Part shown: positions 55,236-63,047 of the stretch, piece by piece
How the letters are laid out: every line of letters starts with the position of its first letter
Numbering within the stretch: the first letter of the stretch is position 1
Source: Gaiellasilicea sp963806955
Lineage (GTDB): Bacteria > Actinomycetota > Thermoleophilia > Gaiellales > Gaiellaceae
Reading direction: 5' to 3'
Length of the DNA stretch: 64,000 bases
Assembly: GCA_963806955.1 (NCBI GenBank)
Contig: CAWDZG010000001.1
Coordinates: 744,001 to 808,000, forward strand
Notes under the pieces: model-generated
What the model saw: the letters and a program-made list of their open reading frames with translations, nothing else
The model's database searches: none
Told to the model about the DNA's origin: nothing
Translations under genes and position numbers: made by a program

Positions 55236-55699
55236 CGCCGCAGCCGGCGGACGAGGAAGAACGCGCCGCCGCCGAGCACGAGCAGCCCGACGAGGTAACC
55301 GCCCCAGTTGATCGCGGGCAGCGTGTTGTCGTCGACGTTCGTCAGCGCGAGGAAGTCGGCGGGGTCGACCTGGGAGCAGAGGCCGGAGCGCCAGCGGTCG
55401 CCCTGCCGGTCGAGCAGGAGCCCCACCCGCTGCCCGATGGCCAGCTCGAGCCCGCACGCTGCCCCGTTGGCCGGCGTGATCACTTCGACGCGGTCGTTGA
55501 TGTCGCCCTTGTAGACCTGCTCGACCCGGAGCAGGTAGAGCCGGTCGCTGCCGGCCGAACGACGCTCGAGCACGGTTCCGATCACGGCGCCGCCCGCCTG
55601 CGGCAGATCGCGCTCGAGCTCGACCGGCAAGCAGGTGCAGGCGAGCGCGTCGCCTGCGAGCACGAGGGCGACGACGAGCGAGACGAGCGAGACCCGCAT
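55232..55699 (-). CDS. Exported TIMP/NTR-like protein with C-terminal membrane anchor
   Basis: A 155-aa protein with signal peptide (MRVSLVSLVVALVLAGDALA), then mature N-terminal cysteines ACTCLPVELERDLPQ as in netrin/TIMP-like domains. A beta-rich core follows (VIGTVLERRSAGSDRLYLLR, VEQVYKGD.NDRVEV) with two further cysteines (AACGLEL, GLCSQVD), and a C-terminal helix (GGYLVGLLVLGGGAFFLV) before RRLRR. Likely disulphide-bonded and membrane-tethered. Function unknown; the TIMP likeness is by pattern only. Confidence 0.75.
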   Translation of the reverse strand: MRVSLVSLVVALVLAGDALACTCLPVELERDLPQAGGAVIGTVLERRSAGSDRLYLLRVEQVYKGDINDRVEVITPANGAACGLELAIGQRVGLLLDRQGDRWRSGLCSQVDPADFLALTNVDDNTLPAINWGGYLVGLLVLGGGAFFLVRRLRR

Positions 55700-55705
55700 G
55701 CCCGC

Positions 55706-55711
55706 ACGGTA
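55706..55711 (-). promoter_or_regulatory. Putative leaderless -10 box (TACCGT)
   Basis: Minus-strand TACCGT ends 6 nt before the ATG at 55699 of the TIMP/NTR-like gene. Confidence 0.45.
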
Positions 55712-55776
55712 TCGACGCTTGTGGAGAAAGAGTTGCTGAATCGTTGCGTGCGGACACGCCGCAACCGGACCTGTCC

Positions 55777-55789
55777 GGGGACAGTCCCC
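55777..55789. repeat. REP-like palindrome core (third copy)
   Basis: GGGGAC-A-GTCCCC, the complement of the core at 12465-12499, 20 nt past the thiolase stop at 55810. In the same orientation both loci carry GCAACTCTT..TCCACA about 40 nt further on (12532-12548; 55721-55737 on the minus strand), so the repeated unit is about 80 nt, not only the palindrome. Confidence 0.6.
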
Positions 55790-55809
55790 CGACATGTCCC
55801 TTCGAGCCG

Positions 55810-56961
55810 CTAGACCTCGAGCAGCAGCGCGTCGCCCTGGCCGCCGCCGGAGCAGATCGCCGCCAGGCCGAGGCCGCCGCCCGAGCGGCGCAGCTCGTGC
55901 ACCATCGTCCCGACGATCCGGCCGCCCGACGCACCGATCGGATGCCCGAGCGCGACCGCGCCGCCGTTCACGTTCACGATCTCCTCGTCGGCGCCGAGCA
56001 GGCGCGTCGAGTTGAGCGCGACGGAGGAGAAGGCCTCGTTGATCTCGACGCGCTTCACGTCGGCGATCGTCTTGCCCGCCTTCTCGAACGCCTTCGCGGC
56101 GGCGTTCGCTGGCGTGCGCACGAGGTAGGCGAAGTCGTCCGCGACGTACCCCTGCGCGACGATCGTCGCGAGCACCTCGAGCCCGCGCCGCTTGGCGAAC
56201 TCCTCCGACGTGACGATCACACAGGAGGCGCCGTCGTTGACGCCGGGCGCATTGCCGGCGGTCGTCGTCCCTTCCGGGTCGAAGACGGGCTTCAGCTTTG
56301 CGAGCGAGTCGGCCGTGGTGTCGCGGCGCACGCTCTCGTCGGCCGTGACGTCCCCGACCGGCACGAGCTCGTCCTCGTAACGCCCCTCGTCCTGGGCCGC
56401 GGCGGCGCGCTGATGGGAACGCAGCGCCCACGCATCCTGCTCCTCCCGGCTGATTCCGAGCTCGCGGGAGACCATCGAGTTGTGCTGCACCATGTGCATG
56501 CGGTCGTAGGCGTCGGTGAGACCGTCGAAGATCATCGAGTCGATCAGCTCGCCGTGGCCGAGCCGGTAGCCGAAGCGCGCCTTCTGGAGCAGGTAGGGCG
56601 CGTTCGACATCGACTCCATGCCGCCCGTGACGACGATCTCGACGTCGCCGGCACGGATCATCGCGTCCGCGATCTGAACCGCGCGCACCGAGGAGGCGCA
56701 CACCTTGTTGATCGTGTCGGCGGGCGTCTCCTTCGGCAGCCCGGCGCCGATCGCCGCCTGGCGCGCGGGCGCCTGACCGGCGCCGCCCTGGAGCACCTGT
56801 CCCATGATCACGTACTCGGGCTCGTGCGGCTCGAGCCCGACCTTGTCGAGCGCGGCCCTGATCACGAGCGAGCCGAGCTCGGTCGCCCGGTGGCCCGCGA
56901 GGCCCCCGCCGAGCTTGCCGAAGGGCGTGCGGACGGCCGAGACGATGACTGCGCGGGACAT
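55810..56961 (-). CDS. Acetyl-CoA acetyltransferase (thiolase)
   Basis: Condenses or cleaves acyl-CoA at the last step of beta-oxidation or first of PHB/ketone synthesis. The 383-aa protein opens SRAVIVSAVRTPFGKLGG. The acyl-cysteine is in DTINKVCASSVRAVQIAD, followed by VVTGGMESMSNAPYLL. NVNGGAVALGHPIGASGGRI gives the histidine and AAICSGGGQGDALLLE the second cysteine. TAGATT box 6 nt before the ATG at 56961. Confidence 0.96.
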   Translation of the reverse strand: MSRAVIVSAVRTPFGKLGGGLAGHRATELGSLVIRAALDKVGLEPHEPEYVIMGQVLQGGAGQAPARQAAIGAGLPKETPADTINKVCASSVRAVQIADAMIRAGDVEIVVTGGMESMSNAPYLLQKARFGYRLGHGELIDSMIFDGLTDAYDRMHMVQHNSMVSRELGISREEQDAWALRSHQRAAAAQDEGRYEDELVPVGDVTADESVRRDTTADSLAKLKPVFDPEGTTTAGNAPGVNDGASCVIVTSEEFAKRRGLEVLATIVAQGYVADDFAYLVRTPANAAAKAFEKAGKTIADVKRVEINEAFSSVALNSTRLLGADEEIVNVNGGAVALGHPIGASGGRIVGTMVHELRRSGGGLGLAAICSGGGQGDALLLEV

Positions 56962-56967
56962 GCCCTG

Positions 56968-56973
56968 AATCTA
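56968..56973 (-). promoter_or_regulatory. Putative leaderless -10 box (TAGATT) of the thiolase gene
   Basis: Minus-strand TAGATT ends 6 nt before the ATG at 56961 and overlaps the stop codon of the M42 gene (56971), so the promoter is embedded in that gene's end. Confidence 0.45.
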
Positions 56974-57981
56974 CCGAGCGTAGGTCTCGTCCGGGCGCAC
57001 ACGCGCCACGAAGGCAACGAGCAGGCGGATGCACGCCTCGAGATCCGTCAGCTGGACGATCTCGATCGGCGAGTGCATGTTCCGCAGCGGGATCGAGACG
57101 AGACCGGTCGGGATGCCCTCCCCGGACGCGAAGGTGACGTCGGCGTCCGTGAACGTCTTCATCCCGGCCTCGACCGTGTGCTCGACGCCCTCCTCGCGCG
57201 CCGCCTCGACGAGCAGCTCGAAGACACGAGGGTTGACGGCCGGACCGCGGAAGATCGCCACGCCGCCGCCGAGCGAGTGGTGGCCGCCGGTCGCCGGATC
57301 GTCGCCGGGAACGTCGGTCGCGTACGTGACGTCGATCGCGATCGCGACCTCGGGCCGCAGCGCGTGCGCCGCAACCTGCGCCCCGTGCGCGCCGAGCTCC
57401 TCCTGCGCGGCGGCGACGACCGCGACGTTCGCGCCCTCGGCACGGCGCAGCGTCTCGAGGGCGACGTAGACGCCGGCTCGGTTGTCGAGCGAGCGGGACG
57501 CAATCCGCCCGTTCGCGAGCTCGACCGGAGGCGAGACGAGGGTCATCGGGTCGCCGGGCTCGACGAGCGACCGCGCCTCCACGGCGTCCCGCGCGCCGAT
57601 GTCGACGTAGAGCTGCTCCCACTCGACCTTCTCGCTGTCCTTCACCTTGCGGGCGATCACGCCCGGAACCGCGCCCGTTCTCGTCCGGATCTCGACCCGC
57701 TGGCCGTAGGCGACGTTCGCCCGCCAGACACCGAGCCGGTGCGCCGCCACGAGCCCGTCCTCGGCGACGTGCGCGACGGCCAGCCCGATCACGTCCAGGT
57801 GGGCGACGAGCGCGATCAGCGGGCCCTCTCCGCCCCGCCTGGCGACGAGGTTGCCGACCGAGTCGCTCTCGATCTCGGCGATGGCACCGACCGCCTCGCG
57901 CACGACGTCGTACGCGAGCGCCTCGTGTCCCGAGGGCCCGTGTGCCTGCAGCAGGCGGTCGAGGAGCTCCGGCACGGCCAT
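56971..57981 (-). CDS. M42-family glutamyl aminopeptidase-like metallopeptidase
   Basis: A 336-aa cytosolic dinuclear metal peptidase. It opens LLDRLLQAHGPSGHEALAYD, with ligands in LIALVAHLDVIGLAV, ASRSLDNRAGVYVALETLRR (bridging aspartate), AVVAAAQEELGAHGAQVA (catalytic glutamate pair), AIDVTYATDVPG and the final histidine in LRNMHSPIEIVQLTDLE. All conserved ligands are visible. It is divergent from trpE, with start codons 20 nt apart. Confidence 0.92.
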   Translation of the reverse strand: MAVPELLDRLLQAHGPSGHEALAYDVVREAVGAIAEIESDSVGNLVARRGGEGPLIALVAHLDVIGLAVAHVAEDGLVAAHRLGVWRANVAYGQRVEIRTRTGAVPGVIARKVKDSEKVEWEQLYVDIGARDAVEARSLVEPGDPMTLVSPPVELANGRIASRSLDNRAGVYVALETLRRAEGANVAVVAAAQEELGAHGAQVAAHALRPEVAIAIDVTYATDVPGDDPATGGHHSLGGGVAIFRGPAVNPRVFELLVEAAREEGVEHTVEAGMKTFTDADVTFASGEGIPTGLVSIPLRNMHSPIEIVQLTDLEACIRLLVAFVARVRPDETYAR

Positions 57982-57988
57982 CTGCGTG

Positions 57989-57995
57989 CAGTCTA
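57989..57995. promoter_or_regulatory. Divergent -10 boxes of the M42 gene and trp operon
   Basis: Minus strand TAGACT (57990-57995) ends 8 nt before the ATG at 57981, a good match. On the plus strand the best is CAGTCT (57989-57994), 7 nt before the trpE GTG, a weaker box. The 20-nt gap leaves no room for a trp leader peptide or attenuator. Confidence 0.4.
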
Positions 57996-58001
57996 TGGAG
58001 C

Positions 58002-59222
58002 GTGCGGATCCCCACCGACCTGCTGACCCCGCTCGGCGCCTATCTGCGCCTGCGCGACGGCGCCGCCGCGAGCTTCCTGCTCGAGTCGGTCGAGCAGGGC
58101 CGGCTCGGACGCCACTCCTTCATCGGTTCGGGGACGAGGCTCGTGTCGTTCGAGGAGGCGGAGGAGGTCGGCGGGCCCGTCGTCGGCTACCTCGCCTACG
58201 ACCACGTGGCGAAGCTGGAGCCCACGGTGCCGCTCCCGGTCGACGGGCCGGGGCTGCCGGAGAGCCGCTTCATCGTGGCGGAGACGCTCGTCCGCTTCGA
58301 TCACGGCAGCGGCACGGCCGAGGTGCTCGCAGGCGACCGGGACGAGATCGCCGCCACGCTCGGTGGAGAGCTTGTGTCTAATAGACACAAGCGTCCCGCA
58401 ACCCGTGCACCCATGCGGCGGACGCCCGATCAGAACACGTACGAAAGGGGCGTGGAGCGGATCCGCGAGCACATCCGCGCCGGCGACGCCTTTCAGGTCG
58501 TGCTCTCGCAGCGGGCGGAGCGCCCCACGTCCGCGTCGGCGATCGAGCTCTACCGCGCGCTCCGCCGGGTCAACCCGTCGCCGTACCTCTTCCTGCTCGA
58601 GCTCGGCGACCTGGCGCTCGTCGGCTCCTCGCCGGAGACGCTCGTCAAGTGCGAGGACGGCCGCGCGAGCCTGAACCCGATCGCGGGCACGACCGAGCCC
58701 GGCGAGGGCGACGCGGAGCGCCTGCTCGCCTCGGAGAAGGACCGGGCCGAGCACGTGATGCTCGTCGACCTCGGCCGCAACGACCTCTCCCGCGTGTGCA
58801 AGCCGGCGACGGTCGAGGTCGCGCGCTTCCTGGAGCCGGAGCGCTTCTCGCACGTGACCCACCTCGTCTCGGAGGTCGTCGGCGAGCTCCGCGACGGCGT
58901 GACGCCGTTCGACCTCCTCCGCGCGTGCTTCCCGGCCGGCACGGTCTCGGGCGCGCCGAAGGTGCGGGCGATGCAGATCGTCTCCGAGCTGGAGGGCTAC
59001 CGCCGCGGCCCGTACGCTGGAGCCGTCGGCTACGTGCTCCCGGGCGGGACGATGGACACGTGCATCGCGATCCGGACGCTCGTCCTGCACGAAGGAGTGG
59101 CGAGGCTCCAGGCCGGGGCGGGGATCGTGGCAGACTCGGATCCGGCCGCCGAGCACCGCGAGTGCCTCTCCAAGCTCGCCGCGCTCGAGGCCGCGATCGA
59201 TCTCGCCGAGGAGGACGCGTAA
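58002..59222 (+). CDS. trpE: Anthranilate synthase component I (compact)
   Basis: Chorismate to anthranilate, first step of tryptophan synthesis. GTG at 58002 gives 406 aa, about 60-100 shorter than usual. The N-terminal domain is reduced (RIPTDLLTPLGAYLRLRDGA, FLLESVEQGRLGRHSFIG). The chorismate-binding domain is complete: RAGDAFQVVLSQRAE, LVGSSPETLVKCEDG, DRAEHVMLVDLGRNDLSRVC, CFPAGTVSGAPKVRAM and YAGAVGYVLPGG. A perfect palindromic repeat (58370-58392) lies in frame in the linker, coding ELVSNRHKR. trpG follows immediately. Confidence 0.95.
   Translation: MRIPTDLLTPLGAYLRLRDGAAASFLLESVEQGRLGRHSFIGSGTRLVSFEEAEEVGGPVVGYLAYDHVAKLEPTVPLPVDGPGLPESRFIVAETLVRFDHGSGTAEVLAGDRDEIAATLGGELVSNRHKRPATRAPMRRTPDQNTYERGVERIREHIRAGDAFQVVLSQRAERPTSASAIELYRALRRVNPSPYLFLLELGDLALVGSSPETLVKCEDGRASLNPIAGTTEPGEGDAERLLASEKDRAEHVMLVDLGRNDLSRVCKPATVEVARFLEPERFSHVTHLVSEVVGELRDGVTPFDLLRACFPAGTVSGAPKVRAMQIVSELEGYRRGPYAGAVGYVLPGGTMDTCIAIRTLVLHEGVARLQAGAGIVADSDPAAEHRECLSKLAALEAAIDLAEEDA
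58370..58392. repeat. Palindromic repeat (family 2) inserted in frame within trpE
   Basis: Arms GCTTGTGTCTA (58370-58380) and TAGACACAAGC (58382-58392) around one base, perfectly symmetric. It is read through as part of the trpE linker and adds no stop in that frame. Partly degenerate copies of the same element lie at 51670 and 51730 between genes. Confidence 0.8.
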
Positions 59223-59778
59223 GTGCTGCTGATGCTCGACAACTACGACAGCTTCACCTACAACCTCGTCCACCTGTTCCAGGAGCTCGGCGCGGAGGTG
59301 CAGGTCTTCCGCAACGACGCGATCACGGTCGACGAGGCCGAGGCGCTCGCTCCGTCCCACCTCGTCGTCTCACCCGGCCCCGGCCGGCCTGAGGACGCGG
59401 GCATCTCGGTCGAGCTGATCCGCCGGCTCGGACCGCGCGTGCCCACGCTCGGGGTGTGCCTCGGCCACCAGGCGATCGTGCAGGCGTTCGGCGGCGAGGT
59501 CGGCCAGGCGCAGGCGCTGCTGCACGGCAAGGCGTCGCCTGTCGAGCCACGACGGCAAGGGCGTCTTCGCCGGGCTGCCGGACACGATCGAAGCCGGCCG
59601 CTACCACTCGCTCGCAGCCGTGCGCGTCCCGGACGAGCTCGAGGTGACCGCGCGCACCCCGGACGGCGAGGTGATGGGCGTTCGTCACCGCACACTGCCG
59701 ATCGAGGGCGTCCAGTTCCACCCCGAGAGCGTGCTCACGCCGCTCGGCCCCGAGTTGGCCCGGAACTTCCTCTCGTGA
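59223..59778 (+). CDS. trpG: Anthranilate synthase component II (glutamine amidotransferase), with a frame break
   Basis: Supplies ammonia to TrpE. GTG at 59223 follows the trpE stop directly. It reads LLMLDNYDSFTYNLVHLFQE, then LVVSPGPGRPEDAG and the nucleophile in LGVCLGHQAIVQAFGGEVGQ. After HGKASPV (about 59540) the frame changes; the rest continues in another frame as SHDGKGVFAGLPDTIEAGRY and GVQFHPESVLTPLGPELARN, with the His-Glu pair. Corrected length is about 185 aa, normal. An indel from assembly is likely. The stop overlaps the trpD GTG. Confidence 0.92.
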
Positions 59779-60788
59779 TCCAGCAGGCGCTCGCCGACCT
59801 CCTCGACGGACGCGCCCTCGGCCGTGAGCGCGCCCGCGAGGTGATGGGCGAGATCATGCGCGGCGAGGCGACGCCGGCACAGATCGGCGGCTTCCTCGTC
59901 GCCCTCCGGCTGAAGGGTGAGACCGCCGACGAGATCGCGGGCTGCGCCGAGGCGATGCGCGAGCACGTCCTCCCCGTCCGCCCGAAGCGCGACGACCTCG
60001 TCGACACCGCCGGCACGGGCGGCGACGGCACCGGCACGATCAACATCTCGACGGCGGCCGCGATCGTCGCCGCGGCTGCGGGTGCCGGAGTCGCGAAGCA
60101 CGGCAACCGCGCCGTCTCCTCGTCCAGCGGCTCGGCCGACGTGCTCGAGGCGCTCGGGTTCTCGCTCGACCAGCCGGTGGAGCGGATCGAGCGCTCGATC
60201 GACGAGCTCGGCTTCGGGTTCATGTTCGCGCCCACCCACCACCCGGCGATGAAGCACGCCGCACCCGTCCGGCGCGAGCTCGCCGCGCGTACCGTGTTCA
60301 ACGTGCTCGGCCCCCTCACCAACCCCGCCGGCGCGCGCGCCCAGGTGATCGGCGTCTACTCGCAGCCGCTGGTGCGCACGATCGCAGACGTGCTCGCGCA
60401 GCTCGGCGCCCGGCGCGCGTTCGTCGTGCACGGCGCGCACGGCATCGACGAGCTCTCCCCCGCGGGCCCGAACCACATCTGCGAGGTGATCGACGGCGAC
60501 GTCTTCGAGCGTGTGCTCGACCCTGCCGAGCTCGGAATCGAGCGAAGCGACCCGGAGGAGCTCCGCGGCGGAACGCCCGCCGAGAACGCGCAGGCGATCC
60601 GGGACGTGCTGGCCGGCGCTCAGGGCGGCCGCCGCGACGCGATCCTCCTCAACGCCGCCGGAGCGATCGCAGCGGGGGGCCGCGCCGACGACCTGCGCGA
60701 GGCGCTCGAGCTCGCCCGCGCCGCGATCGACTCGGGCGCGGCCGCGGCACGGCTCGACGAGCTGGCGAGGTTCAGCCATGCGCTTTAG
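59775..60788 (+). CDS. trpD: Anthranilate phosphoribosyltransferase
   Basis: Adds PRPP to anthranilate. The 337-aa protein has the substrate loop DTAGTGGDGTGTINISTAAA and the KHGNRAVSSSSGSADVLEAL signature; FMFAPTHHPAMKHAAPVRRE and FNVLGPLTNPAGARAQVIGV follow. GTG at 59775 overlaps the trpG stop (GTGA) and is in line with the N-terminal helices IQQALADLLDGRALGRERAR. Overlaps the trpC-F start by 11 nt. Confidence 0.97.
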   Translation: MIQQALADLLDGRALGRERAREVMGEIMRGEATPAQIGGFLVALRLKGETADEIAGCAEAMREHVLPVRPKRDDLVDTAGTGGDGTGTINISTAAAIVAAAAGAGVAKHGNRAVSSSSGSADVLEALGFSLDQPVERIERSIDELGFGFMFAPTHHPAMKHAAPVRRELAARTVFNVLGPLTNPAGARAQVIGVYSQPLVRTIADVLAQLGARRAFVVHGAHGIDELSPAGPNHICEVIDGDVFERVLDPAELGIERSDPEELRGGTPAENAQAIRDVLAGAQGGRRDAILLNAAGAIAAGGRADDLREALELARAAIDSGAAAARLDELARFSHAL

Positions 60789-61935
60789 GGACGTGCTCGC
60801 AGGCCCGGGCCTGGGCGCGATCGCCGAGATCAAGCGACGCTCGCCCTCCCTCGGCGACATCCGCCCGGACGCCGACCCTGCGCGGCTCGCGGCCGAGTAC
60901 GCGCGCGCGGGCGCGGCCGCCGTCTCCGTGCTCGTCGACGAGCGCTTCGGGGGCACCTGGGACGATCTCCGGGCCGCGCGGGCAGCCTCCGGCGTGCCGC
61001 TGCTCGCCAAGGGCTTCTTCTCGACCGAGGAGCACCTGCGCACGGCGAAGGAGGCCGGCGCGGACGCCGCGCTGTTGTTGCTGCGCGATCTGGACGACGA
61101 CCGAGTCCGTGCCCTGATGTCGCTGGCCGAGGCGCTCGAGCTGGACACGCTCGTGGAGGCGCACGACGCCGACGAGCTCGAGCGCGCGATCATCCTGGGC
61201 GCGCCCGTGATCGGCGTGAACGCGCGCGATCTCGCCACGTTCGAGATCGACCGCCAGTCGCAGCTGGAGCTGGTGGCGAGGATCCCTTGCGACCGCGTCG
61301 CGGTCGCCGAGAGCGGCATCCGCACGCGAGCCCAGGGCGCCGCGGCCGAGCTCGCCGGCGCGAACGCGATCCTCGTCGGCTCGACACTGATGCAGGCGCC
61401 CGACCCGGCGGCGAAGCTGAGCGAGCTGCTGGCGCGGCCACTCGTCAAGGTGTGCGGGCTGACGCGCGAGGAGGACATCGCCGTCGCCGCCGAGGCCGGT
61501 GCCGATCTCGCCGGCTTCATCCTCGCGCCCGAGAGCCCACGCGCCGCGAAGGACATCCTGCCCGTGCCCGACGAGCTGCTCGCGGTCGCTGTCTGGGTCG
61601 GGGAGGCCGGCACGAGCGGCGCGCCGATCGACCAGGTGCACGAGCGTGTCGAGGGTGTCGTGCGGGGGCGCAACGCCGTGCTGCTGCGCGAGGGCGAGCA
61701 GGTCGCGCGCCTGCTCGACCTGCCCTGGGAGGCCGGCGATCCCGAGCACTGGGAGCGGGCCGCGGCGACACCGGGCCGCGTCGTCCTGGCCGGCAAGCTC
61801 GCCGCCGACAACGTCGGCGAGGCGATCCGCCGCGTCCGGCCGTGGGCGGTCGACGCGAGCTCGCGGCTCGAAGTCTCGCCCGGGATCAAGGACGACGAGA
61901 AGGTGCGCGCGTACGTCCAGGCGGCGCGCGCGTGA
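60778..61935 (+). CDS. trpCF: Fused indole-3-glycerol phosphate synthase / phosphoribosylanthranilate isomerase
   Basis: One 385-aa reading frame carries two consecutive TIM-barrel enzymes. TrpC, about 1-220: GLGAIAEIKRRSPSLGDIRP, VSVLVDERFGGTWDDL, PLLAKGFFSTEEHL, VIGVNARDLATFEID, VAVAESGIRT. It lacks the usual roughly 40-residue N-terminal extension. TrpF, about 222-385, starts at once with VKVCGLTREEDIAVAAEAGA and ends VVLAGKLAADNVGEAIRRV, WAVDASSRLEVSPGIKDDEK. It is about 40 residues short, and the usual GGTG phosphate loop is not evident. No frame break lies at the junction. Confidence 0.93.
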   Translation: MRFRDVLAGPGLGAIAEIKRRSPSLGDIRPDADPARLAAEYARAGAAAVSVLVDERFGGTWDDLRAARAASGVPLLAKGFFSTEEHLRTAKEAGADAALLLLRDLDDDRVRALMSLAEALELDTLVEAHDADELERAIILGAPVIGVNARDLATFEIDRQSQLELVARIPCDRVAVAESGIRTRAQGAAAELAGANAILVGSTLMQAPDPAAKLSELLARPLVKVCGLTREEDIAVAAEAGADLAGFILAPESPRAAKDILPVPDELLAVAVWVGEAGTSGAPIDQVHERVEGVVRGRNAVLLREGEQVARLLDLPWEAGDPEHWERAAATPGRVVLAGKLAADNVGEAIRRVRPWAVDASSRLEVSPGIKDDEKVRAYVQAARA

Positions 61936-63047
61936 CCGAGACCTACGGCGCCTACGGCGGCCGGTACGTCCCCGAGACACTGGTCCCCGCGCTCGACGAG
62001 CTGGCGGCGGCGTGGGAGGCGGCGCTCGACGACGAAGCCTTCCGGACCGAGCTCGACGAGCTCGCGCGCACGTACGCCGGCCGGCCCACGCCGCTGACTC
62101 GGGCGGCACGCTTCGCACCGGAGAAGCGCCTCTACCTGAAGCGGGAGGACCTGCTCCACACCGGCGCGCACAAGTTGAACAACGCGCTCGGCCAGGCCGT
62201 GCTCGCCCGCCGGCTCGGCAAGCAGCGGATCGTCGCTGAGACCGGCGCGGGCCAGCACGGGGTGGCGACCGCCACCGTCTGCGCCCGCTTCGGGCTCGAG
62301 TGCATCGTCTACATGGGCGCCGAGGACATGCGCCGCCAGCGGCCCAACGTCGAGCGGATGGGGCTGCTGGGCGCCGAGGTGCGGCCCGTCGAGTTCGGCA
62401 CGAAGACGCTGAAGGAGGCGACGAGCGAGGCGATTCGGGACTGGATCACGAACGTCGAGACCACGCACTACCTGATCGGCTCCTGCGTCGGCCCTGCGCC
62501 CTATCCGGCAATCGTCCGCGAGCTCCAGGCCGTGATCGGGCGCGAGGCGCGCGAGCAGGTGCTGGAGGTCGAGGGACGACTGCCCGACACCGTGATCGCC
62601 TGCGTCGGCGGCGGCTCGAACGCGATCGGGATGTTCGCCGGCTTCCTCGAGGACGCCGGCGTCGAGATCGTCGGCGTCGAGGCGGCGGGCGCGGCGAGCC
62701 TCGGCACGGGCCGCCCCGGCGTCCTGCACGGCTCGCGCTCCTCCGTGCTCGCCGACGAGGACGGCCAGATCGCCGATGCGCACTCGATCTCCGCCGGGCT
62801 CGACTACCCCGGCGTCGGCCCTGAGCACGCGCACCTGCGCGACAGCGGGCGCGCCCGCTACGTCGGCACGACCGACGAGGAGGCGCTCGACGCTTTCCGC
62901 CGCCTGACGCGCACGGAGGGAATCATCCCCGCGCTCGAGCCGTCGCACGCACTTGCCCGCGTCGACGAGCTCGACGCCGAGCTCGTCGTCGTCTGCCTGT
63001 CGGGGCGCGGCGACAAGGACCTCGCCGAGGTCCTCGCCCGCTCGTGA
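61932..63047 (+). CDS. trpB: Tryptophan synthase beta subunit
   Basis: PLP subunit condensing indole and serine. The 371-aa protein opens TETYGAYGGRYVPETLVPAL, with the PLP lysine in LKREDLLHTGAHKLNNALGQ, then AETGAGQHGVATATVCARFG and the phosphate loop CVGGGSNAIGMFAGFLEDAG, and GLDYPGVGPEHAHL. TrpB1 type, paired with trpA. GTG at 61932 overlaps the trpC-F stop (GTGA), and its own stop overlaps trpA. Confidence 0.98.
   Translation: MTETYGAYGGRYVPETLVPALDELAAAWEAALDDEAFRTELDELARTYAGRPTPLTRAARFAPEKRLYLKREDLLHTGAHKLNNALGQAVLARRLGKQRIVAETGAGQHGVATATVCARFGLECIVYMGAEDMRRQRPNVERMGLLGAEVRPVEFGTKTLKEATSEAIRDWITNVETTHYLIGSCVGPAPYPAIVRELQAVIGREAREQVLEVEGRLPDTVIACVGGGSNAIGMFAGFLEDAGVEIVGVEAAGAASLGTGRPGVLHGSRSSVLADEDGQIADAHSISAGLDYPGVGPEHAHLRDSGRARYVGTTDEEALDAFRRLTRTEGIIPALEPSHALARVDELDAELVVVCLSGRGDKDLAEVLARS

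Noticed and set aside
57942..58001. A longer trpE start, or a trp leader peptide upstream.
   Set aside because: The extension MPAAGGRGAPARPSACSLWS overlaps the M42 gene start on the other strand and is not TrpE-like. The 20-nt gap has no room for an attenuator.
59685..62948. A 1,087-codon open frame antisense to the trp operon.
   Set aside because: It lies wholly opposite well-conserved trpD, trpCF and trpB, is rich in Arg/Ala/Gly low complexity, and has no recognisable domain.
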